Shown: positions 6,270-11,164 of the stretch, piece after piece
How positions within the stretch are numbered: position 1 is the stretch's first letter
How the letters are laid out: every line of letters starts with the position of its first letter
Assembly: GCA_002683195.1 (NCBI GenBank)
Contig: NYSW01000084.1
Span: forward strand, 1,990 to 13,153
Direction: 5' to 3'
Length of the DNA stretch: 11,164 nucleotides
DNA from: Phycisphaerae bacterium
Lineage (GTDB): Bacteria; Planctomycetota; Phycisphaerae; Phycisphaerales; SM1A02
Notes under the pieces: model-generated
What the model was told of the DNA's origin: nothing
What the model saw: the letters and a program-made list of their open reading frames with translations, nothing else
The model's database searches: none
Position numbers and translations under genes: made by a program

Positions 6270-8528
6270 TCACTCGAGGGTGTCTCGGTCACGAAGTCTG
6301 CGGAGCTCGATGCCGAGAAGATTGGCAACCGCTTCCCGGGGTCGAGAACGGGATTCCAATCGAACGACGACGGTTCCTCCGTCTCGGATTTCAAGGATGC
6401 CCACGTCGTGCCGTTGGAAATCCTGCCAGTTCTCCGTGGCTTCGATTCGACCATCGACCATCTGATCGCCGATCATGATTCGAATGGGGGTGCCCGAATA
6501 TCGCCGAGGACAGGCGGTTCGGATTTGGACGAGCCAGCGACCGGGCCGGTCGATGGTCGCACTCCATTCCAAGGCGTCTTCGACTCGATTCCAAAATCCC
6601 CAGGTCGTCCGGCCTTCGGGACCGAGTTTCTCCCGGCGAATATTGGTGCCGTCGGGATAGGCATCTTCGGCGTCGAGCCGGATGACGCCCTTTCCATCCG
6701 GCGTGGCGGTGATGCGGTAGCTGCAGAGGCGATCGGCGAGGCTGTCTTCATCGAGGTGGTCCTGTTCCTCGATCCTGGCGAGCGATTCCTCCACTCGTTC
6801 CCAGGGAATCATCACCATCGAGGTTCGGGATCGTCGGGCGACGATCCAACCACTCATTCGACCATCGAGATCGATCACCGGCCCACCGATCGATTCGAGC
6901 GGGCGATCCGCGTCGATGAGATGCACGACTCCGAAGCCACTGCTGACCCGGCTGGTACCGGTGGAGGTGTTGCTTGGAACCCCGATGCGACTGGTGTCGG
7001 GTCGGAGTCCCAGATCCAGATCCAGTCTCCGGATTTCTTCGTCCCGTTCGAATTCGATCGTGATCTGGTCGCCGATCCGGCGGTCCCCGAGAACGGCGAA
7101 GAGGTCTCGGGAGCGTCTGACCGGAGTGTCATCAAGCCGCCGAATCACGTCGTCGACCAGCAGGCCGGCCCGGGCGGCACTGGAATTGGCGACCACCTGT
7201 TGCACTCGAAGGCCACCGTCACCGCTGGGACTGGATCCGATGCCCAGGAATGGTCGATCGTCGGGATTGTCGTCGAAGTGAAGTTCATCACGGTCACGAG
7301 CGACGAAGGCGATTCCCGAGGCGTTTCCCGCGGGTGAAGGAACCACCAGAAGGGTTCCGGCTTCGATGTTCGCTTCGCGGGTGGGGATGATGCCGTCACC
7401 CAATGCGAAATCCCGATCTTGATCGAGCCCCGGAACGTCCAGGAGAATCAGGTCGAGCTCCGAGTCGATGGCCAGGGGTCGGGCTTCGAATCGAAGGGCA
7501 GGTCCATCGCCATGTGATGCTCGGACGACCGAGGTGGTCCGAGCATGACGAGCGATCAGCGAGGCCTTGGCAATCACCCGATCCGGCGCGACCACCGTGC
7601 CGTGGGCGACCAGTCGGTCTCGATCCCGGATCTCGACGATACGGGGGGACACTGGTCGAACCAGGGTTTCAAGTCTCGCCAGAAGCGATGGATCGCGACG
7701 GGTTCCGGTCGGTGCTCTGCGGTTGGTCCTTCCTTCCCAGAGATCGGAATCGGGAGCGGATACTTCGGGGTCGAGCAACGACGGCATCCAGGCGTGGATG
7801 CCATCGATGGAGGTCGCCAGATTCTGCCATGTCTCATGTCCGCATCGACTCGCGATGCCGATGATGTGGCCGTCAAGATCGAGAATCGGTCCGCCCGAGT
7901 CGCCGGCGTCGATCGGAGCGTCGAATGCCAGTTCGGCGTTCTCGATGGCGATGACCCGGCCGACCCGCGCCGCAGCCGGTTCCATGTCCTGCCCACTGAT
8001 CGAGGCGGCGTGACCGAGGGCGATCACCCACTCGCCCCGTTCGATGGATCTGGCCGCGGCGAGGGGAATGGCGGGCCAGGCGATGTTTCCATCGGCTTCG
8101 GTCCGGAGAATTTCAATCAGTCCGAGATCGACGTCCCCCTCGAAGCAGCCGCCCACCACGCGTCCCCGGCGGCGGGTTCCGTCAGGCAGTTCCACCCACA
8201 ATCTTCGTGGGAGGTCCCGGACCACATGCCCGGCAGTCAGGACAAGCCCTGAGGGATCGAAGATGACTCCGCTGGCGCTGGTCCTGATCCGGGCCCCGGC
8301 GTCAATGCGAACCACGGCGGGAGTTGCGAGGTCGACGATTTCGATCACCGTCGATTCGACGGATCGCAGGTCGGCGAAATCATCGGCCTGATCGGAACGG
8401 ACCGTGCTCGACGCGTCGGTGACGGACGGAACCGCAAGGGCGATCACGAGGAGGAGGGTCATCATGCCGACATGCGGCCTGGGAACGAGTCGACGCGGAA
8501 TCCAAATCACTCGGTTTCGTGGAGGCAT
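6270..8528 (-). CDS. Secreted HtrA-like serine protease with a degenerate second protease domain, PDZ and C-terminal beta-sandwich
   Basis: The protein has 752 residues. The hydrophobic segment at 22-36, ending TDA|SS near 39, is a signal peptide with a long basic lead. Met22 or Met23 are alternative starts, and no start has a clear Shine-Dalgarno site. Residues about 57-250 are a trypsin-like domain with an intact triad: TAGH (His101), DVDLGLI (Asp134) and GDSGGP (Ser211). Residues about 284-410 repeat this fold without the catalytic His (Ser323 in its place) but keep an Asp (Asp359). A PDZ domain occupies about 425-508. After it, SIGGPVIDLDG (546-556) matches DSGGPILDLDG (210-220) with Ile547 replacing the serine, so the PDZ seems to be inserted in the dead domain. 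Residues about 612-746 look like a carbohydrate-binding-type beta sandwich (for example WGFWNRV, RPGRWLVQIR). It probably acts in envelope protein quality control or processing. The phosphoesterase gene follows it. Confidence 0.88.
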   Translation of the reverse strand: MPPRNRVIWIPRRLVPRPHVGMMTLLLVIALAVPSVTDASSTVRSDQADDFADLRSVESTVIEIVDLATPAVVRIDAGARIRTSASGVIFDPSGLVLTAGHVVRDLPRRLWVELPDGTRRRGRVVGGCFEGDVDLGLIEILRTEADGNIAWPAIPLAAARSIERGEWVIALGHAASISGQDMEPAAARVGRVIAIENAELAFDAPIDAGDSGGPILDLDGHIIGIASRCGHETWQNLATSIDGIHAWMPSLLDPEVSAPDSDLWEGRTNRRAPTGTRRDPSLLARLETLVRPVSPRIVEIRDRDRLVAHGTVVAPDRVIAKASLIARHARTTSVVRASHGDGPALRFEARPLAIDSELDLILLDVPGLDQDRDFALGDGIIPTREANIEAGTLLVVPSPAGNASGIAFVARDRDELHFDDNPDDRPFLGIGSSPSGDGGLRVQQVVANSSAARAGLLVDDVIRRLDDTPVRRSRDLFAVLGDRRIGDQITIEFERDEEIRRLDLDLGLRPDTSRIGVPSNTSTGTSRVSSGFGVVHLIDADRPLESIGGPVIDLDGRMSGWIVARRSRTSMVMIPWERVEESLARIEEQDHLDEDSLADRLCSYRITATPDGKGVIRLDAEDAYPDGTNIRREKLGPEGRTTWGFWNRVEDALEWSATIDRPGRWLVQIRTACPRRYSGTPIRIMIGDQMVDGRIEATENWQDFQRHDVGILEIRDGGTVVVRLESRSRPREAVANLLGIELRRLRDRDTLE

Positions 8529-8754
8529 GCGGTTCCCACGGAGAGGCGACGGGAGGATGGAGGGTGAACGCGGTCGTCGGGTCTGTTCTCTCAGGTCATC
8601 CTACGAGGCAGGCTCAAGAAAAGATCTCGCAGGATCACCCGATTCAGGATCGCCGTCACAGACGCAGACTTCGAGGTCTGAATTAGGACTTCCCGGCGGA
8701 TCAAGTCCGATTTTCGGCCCGAATTGGGGTTGTGACGGTGTACCGTCACCCCCC
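8529..8754. promoter_or_regulatory. Divergent intergenic region between the protease and nucleosidase genes
   Basis: This 226-base gap separates two divergently read genes and must hold promoters for both. No strong sigma-70 promoter stands out on either strand. It contains a direct repeat CAGGATC (8630-8636 and 8645-8651, period 15) and three inverted repeats on the nucleosidase side: CAGAC/GTCTG (8665-8669, 8676-8680), GGACTT/AAGTCC (8686-8691, 8703-8708) and GTGACGGT/ACCGTCAC (8732-8749). No gene is supported inside it. Confidence 0.6.
8732..8749 (+). promoter_or_regulatory. Inverted repeat directly before the nucleosidase start
   Basis: GTGACGGT and ACCGTCAC are perfect 8-base arms around the dinucleotide GT, ending five bases before the ATG at 8755. 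The site occupies the place where a Shine-Dalgarno sequence would be; none is present (the intervening bases are all C). A 2-base loop is too tight for an ideal RNA hairpin, so a protein-binding operator is at least as likely as a translational hairpin. Confidence 0.45.
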
Positions 8755-9519
8755 ATGAAGGATTCCAACCCCGTTCCGTGGCCCGATTCCGTCCGTCGGG
8801 TCGCCTTCTTGTTCGCCATGTCCGCGGAAGGCCTTGGTTTCGCCGAGGCCCTCGGCCTCGAAGACCGTGGCCGGCTCGATCCGGATCTGGCCTCCCATTG
8901 GTTCGAAGGTCGTTTCTCTCCGGTGGGCGATGATCGGCCGGAATCGGAGATCGAGATCGCGGTCGCGTTCGCTGGAACCGATCCCACCCACGGCGTGGAC
9001 CAGATCGGAACCGTGCCCGCGACCTTGACGGCGTACAAACTCCTCCGGCGATTCAAGCCGGACCTGCTGGTCAACGCCGGTACGTGTGGTGGCTTCCACG
9101 CGCGGGGTGGCCGCGTCGGTTCGCTCTACCTTGGTGCCAAGGCGTTCCTCTTCCACGATCGTCGGATCCCACTTCCGGGATTCGACGCGTTCGGGCTGGG
9201 AAGGATTCCCGCGGATCATCCGAAAGCCCTGCTCGGTCTGCTGAACGCCGAGCCGGGCGTGGTTTCCACCGGTGATTCGTTCACCCCGACGGAAGCGGAA
9301 CTCGCGTTCTTCGAAACCGAGGGTGTGCATGTCAAGGACATGGAGGCCGCCGCCGTTGCCAGGCTTGCGGCATCGCTTCAAGTTCCGTTTCTCGCGGTCA
9401 AGGCGGTCACCGATCTCGTGGACCGTCCAGAGCCGGAAGAGGAGTCGTTCCTCCGGAATCTCGAGCGAGTGAGTGCGATGCTGCAGGAACGACTTCACCG
9501 AATGCTGGGCTGGTTCTGA
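8755..9519 (+). CDS. mtnN: Plant-type 5'-methylthioadenosine (possibly S-adenosylhomocysteine) nucleosidase
   Basis: The product is a 254-residue cytoplasmic enzyme of the nucleoside phosphorylase superfamily. It should cleave 5'-methylthioadenosine, and perhaps S-adenosylhomocysteine, to adenine and the thioribose product in methionine salvage. Key residues are visible: AMSAE with Glu25 (equivalent to E. coli Glu12), NAGTCGGF (107-114), STGDS (171-175), DMEAAAVA with Met196/Glu197, and TDLVD with the catalytic Asp220. Several blocks recall plant MTN enzymes more than E. coli MtnN: GVDQIGTVPA, FHDRRIPLPGFD, KAVTDLVD and the C-terminal EEESFLRNL. The frame is open further upstream to 8404, but that part lies in the divergent gap and antisense to the protease gene, so the ATG at 8755, where homology begins, is the start. 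No Shine-Dalgarno site is seen. The enzyme call is firm; substrate range is not. Confidence 0.93.
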   Translation: MKDSNPVPWPDSVRRVAFLFAMSAEGLGFAEALGLEDRGRLDPDLASHWFEGRFSPVGDDRPESEIEIAVAFAGTDPTHGVDQIGTVPATLTAYKLLRRFKPDLLVNAGTCGGFHARGGRVGSLYLGAKAFLFHDRRIPLPGFDAFGLGRIPADHPKALLGLLNAEPGVVSTGDSFTPTEAELAFFETEGVHVKDMEAAAVARLAASLQVPFLAVKAVTDLVDRPEPEEESFLRNLERVSAMLQERLHRMLGWF

Positions 9520-9555
9520 GAGATTCTGACCCCTGATCGGTCCGAGGCTCGAGCG

Positions 9556-9642
9556 TGACGCCGGCTCACGGAATGACGCCGGGACCTCGTCGTCGAATCG
9601 CCTCATGCCTCCGATAAAAACCGGTTTTGACGGGATTGACGG
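9556..9642 (+). repeat. Cluster of TGACG direct repeats upstream of the small surface protein gene
   Basis: TGACGCCGG occurs twice with an 18-base period (9556-9564, 9574-9582), and TTGACGG occurs twice with a 9-base period (9627-9633, 9636-9642). All four copies share TGACG on the same strand, in a 244-base gap (9520-9763) that otherwise holds no gene. Periods of 9 and 18 are near one and two helical turns. This may be a binding array for a regulator, or may be chance in GC-rich DNA. Confidence 0.35.
9617..9628. promoter_or_regulatory. Perfect 12-base palindrome AAAACCGGTTTT
   Basis: The sequence is self-complementary, lies 98 bases past the nucleosidase stop and overlaps the first TTGACGG repeat. 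As RNA it would be a loop-less dyad, so a terminator is unlikely unless the central bases open; a protein site is possible. It is one of the few A/T runs in the window. Confidence 0.3.
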
Positions 9643-9681
9643 TTCGGGATTCGAAAACACGACGACTCGATGAAGTCGGCA

Positions 9682-9709
9682 TTGAACTCTTCGGAAAGTC
9701 GCTTACTCT
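9682..9709 (+). promoter_or_regulatory. Candidate sigma-70-like promoter for the small surface protein gene
   Basis: TTGAAC (9682-9687) and TACTCT (9704-9709) are 16 bases apart. The -35 matches four of six consensus bases and the -10 matches three (T, A and the final T). Transcription would start near 9716, giving a leader of roughly 45-50 bases before the GTG at 9764. This excludes the ATG at 9725 only if the leader start is correct. Confidence 0.35.
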
Positions 9710-9751
9710 GACAGCGAGCTCCGGATGTTTCGGAAGGTTCAAGGGTCCGTG

Positions 9752-9757
9752 AGGGAG
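9752..9757 (+). promoter_or_regulatory. Strong ribosome binding site selecting the GTG start at 9764
   Basis: AGGGAG lies six bases before GTG. The in-frame ATG at 9725 has nothing comparable. It is the best Shine-Dalgarno match in the window, where most genes have none, suggesting efficient translation of this small protein. Confidence 0.65.
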
Positions 9758-9763
9758 AGAAAC

Positions 9764-10066
9764 GTGTTTGCGTCGATTCAGAGAGGGATCTTCCGAGGTT
9801 TCCGCTACGTCGGAGCCGTCAGCCTGTTCGCGGCCATCGGTCTGGCTGGCACGACCGTACACGCCGAGGCGAGCGGTGACCAGGTCCCTCGCTCGATCTG
9901 GAATTCGATCGTTCCCGGCACGAATTCGACGTACGCGGAAATGACGTCCAGTGACTCGATCGTGACCGAAGATGACATTCCGATGCTCCCTCTGCCGGTC
10001 CCGGCCCTTGCCGCCGGTGCGGGACTCGGTCTGGCCCTGGTCATCCGGGCTCGGTGGCGACGCTAG
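9764..10066 (+). CDS. Small secreted protein with a PEP-CTERM-like C-terminal sorting tail
   Basis: Starting at the GTG, the product has 100 residues. A basic N-terminus and hydrophobic core (15-29) end in VHA|EAS, a good signal peptidase site after residue 34. The short middle, about 38 residues (35-72), is polar and acidic with many Ser and Thr. The C-terminus has the three-part layout of exosortase-type sorting signals: a proline motif (PMLPLPVP, 73-80), a hydrophobic helix (81-94) and a basic end (RARWRR). It is variant, not a canonical VPEP, and could also be a plain membrane anchor. If both ends are cleaved, only some 40 residues remain. I do not recognise a family. The in-frame ATG at 9725 would add 13 residues. 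The glycosyltransferase gene begins 89 bases downstream and may share its transcript. Confidence 0.75.
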   Translation: MFASIQRGIFRGFRYVGAVSLFAAIGLAGTTVHAEASGDQVPRSIWNSIVPGTNSTYAEMTSSDSIVTEDDIPMLPLPVPALAAGAGLGLALVIRARWRR

Positions 10067-10155
10067 CAGTCCCCGGATCGACGAACAGCGTGTTTCAGGT
10101 CGGTCTTGAATCCGGCTGGAATCAAGACGCCCATCTGGTCGATGATCTGCCTGAC

Positions 10156-11164
10156 ATGCCTTCTTCCGCCGAACCAAACGATGTCCGCCCGAAGGATTCC
10201 GGTGCCCAGCGATCGAGAGCCAACGATTCCGCAGTGGCCTCCGGTGATCCTTCGACGCCGATCGACGTCTCGATCCTGGTGGTGTCCTTCAACACTCGGG
10301 AAATGACGCTGGAGTGTCTTCGCTCCGTCGTCCGTGAGACCCCGAGCACGTCATTCGAGTTGATCGTCATCGACAACTGCTCGACTGATGGAAGTCTGGA
10401 GGCCATCGAATCCGAGTTCGGTTCTGATCCTCGATTCCGAATCGTCGACAGTGAGATCAATCTGGGTTTCGCCGGAGCGAACAACGCCCTGGCGAAGGTC
10501 GCGGGGGGTGACTACCTGCTGCTCCTGAATCCCGACACCGTGGTTCTGGACGCGGCGGTGGAGAAACTGGTCGAGTTCGCCGAATCCAATCCGCGGAACC
10601 GGATCTGGGGAGGACGGACGCTCTTCGAGGACGGAACTCTGAATCCGACGAGTTGCTGGGGTGGCTACACGCTCTGGACCCAGTTCTGCCGGTACAGCGG
10701 CCTGACCTGGCTGGCTCCCGGCTCCGGCCTCTTCAATTCCCGCGCCTTTGGGAACTGGCAGCGAGACACCGTACGGGAGGTGGAGATCGTGACCGGATGC
10801 TTCCTGCTCATCAAGAAGAACGATTGGGAACTTCTCGAGGGATTCGACCCTGAGTTCTTCATGTACGCCGAGGAAGCGGATCTCTGCATGCGATCCAAGA
10901 AGTTGGGCTTCCAGCCGATCATCACACCCGATGCGACCATCGTTCATCACGGCGGCGCCAGTGAACGGGTCGCGGTCGACAAGTGGGTTCGTCTCCTGAA
11001 TGCCGAAAACCGACTTCTACGGAGGCATTGGCCGGCGTGGCGTCGGCCGCTGGTTCTGGGAATCGAATACGCGGGGATCCTGGCTCGGAGCGTCGCGACT
11101 CTGATCCGGCATGGCAGGGGCGAGAATCTCTGGTGGGGGCTCTTCCGGCGACGGAAAGAATGGG
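10156..11164 (+). CDS. Family 2 glycosyltransferase (WbbL/rhamnosyltransferase-like), 3' end cut by window edge
   Basis: At least 336 residues are present. Residues 1-35 are a hydrophilic lead, then the GT-A domain begins: IDVSILVVSFN (36-46), VIDNCSTDGS (71-80) for nucleotide binding, INLGFAGANN (101-110), LNPDT (124-128) as the DxD-like metal site, and GFDPEFFMYAEEADLCMR (229-246), the acceptor and catalytic-base region typical of COG1216 enzymes. HHGG at 264-267 is also typical. The end has a hydrophobic stretch (about 299-316) that may touch the membrane. These enzymes add rhamnose or other sugars to O-antigen or exopolysaccharide on the cytoplasmic side; donor and acceptor are unknown. 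The start is uncertain: GTG at 10090 or 10054 (the latter overlapping the previous gene) are in frame, and none has a clear Shine-Dalgarno site. Only the C-terminal tail should be missing. Confidence 0.9.
   Translation, partial: MPSSAEPNDVRPKDSGAQRSRANDSAVASGDPSTPIDVSILVVSFNTREMTLECLRSVVRETPSTSFELIVIDNCSTDGSLEAIESEFGSDPRFRIVDSEINLGFAGANNALAKVAGGDYLLLLNPDTVVLDAAVEKLVEFAESNPRNRIWGGRTLFEDGTLNPTSCWGGYTLWTQFCRYSGLTWLAPGSGLFNSRAFGNWQRDTVREVEIVTGCFLLIKKNDWELLEGFDPEFFMYAEEADLCMRSKKLGFQPIITPDATIVHHGGASERVAVDKWVRLLNAENRLLRRHWPAWRRPLVLGIEYAGILARSVATLIRHGRGENLWWGLFRRRKEW

Noticed and set aside
6408..7337. A 309-codon plus-strand frame opposite the protease gene, and similar frames at 7545-8252 and 749-1426
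   Set aside because: They show no domains and overlap well-supported minus-strand genes, so they are shadows.
8404..8754. An N-terminal extension of the nucleosidase frame
   Set aside because: It runs antisense to the protease signal peptide and through the divergent intergenic region. Homology to the enzyme family begins only near the ATG at 8755.
8665..8754. A known SAM or SAH riboswitch upstream of the nucleosidase
   Set aside because: Inverted repeats are present, but I could not match the conserved cores of any known riboswitch class, and the enzyme is rarely placed under them. It is kept only as a structured leader.
9552..9570. A terminator after the nucleosidase gene (CGTGA and TCACG around GCCGGC)
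   Set aside because: The stem is only five pairs and there is no following T-tract.

Overview
The window looks like a piece of a planctomycete chromosome, GC-rich and probably from an aquatic or metagenomic source. The strongest evidence is an adjacent pair of genes typical of Planctomycetota. One encodes a cytochrome-c-like/DUF1549/LamG/DUF1553 protein and the other a secreted DUF1501 protein. Supporting evidence is that most genes lack Shine-Dalgarno sites, and that a small secreted protein ends in a PEP-CTERM-like tail. The class cannot be fixed from the sequence alone.

Layout. Positions 1-8528 read leftward on the minus strand. In transcription order they hold a secreted HtrA-like protease with a second, degenerate protease domain (8528-6270), a calcineurin-like metallophosphoesterase (6231-5620), the DUF1549/DUF1553 protein (5502-2359), the DUF1501 protein (2338-857), and the start of a membrane-anchored SGNH hydrolase that runs off the left edge (566-1). 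From 8529 the strand switches. The plus strand carries a plant-type methylthioadenosine nucleosidase (8755-9519), a small sorted surface protein (9764-10066), and a family 2 glycosyltransferase cut by the right edge (10156 onward).

How the genes fit together. The DUF1549/DUF1553 and DUF1501 genes are almost certainly one transcription unit and act outside the cytoplasm; their biochemical role is not established. The protease and phosphoesterase genes are 38 bases apart and probably co-transcribed. The nucleosidase is housekeeping (recycling the by-products of S-adenosylmethionine use). The small tailed protein next to a polysaccharide-type glycosyltransferase recalls the known link between exosortase-type sorting and exopolysaccharide production, but no exosortase is visible here.

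Most notable observations. These are: the protease whose second domain has lost its catalytic His and Ser and appears to carry a PDZ domain inserted before the Ser loop; the plant-type nucleosidase in a bacterium, with three inverted repeats in its leader; a perfect 20-base palindrome upstream of the SGNH gene; and a strong local excess of the tetranucleotide GATC. I found no CRISPR array, mobile element, tRNA or rRNA, and no recognisable defence system.
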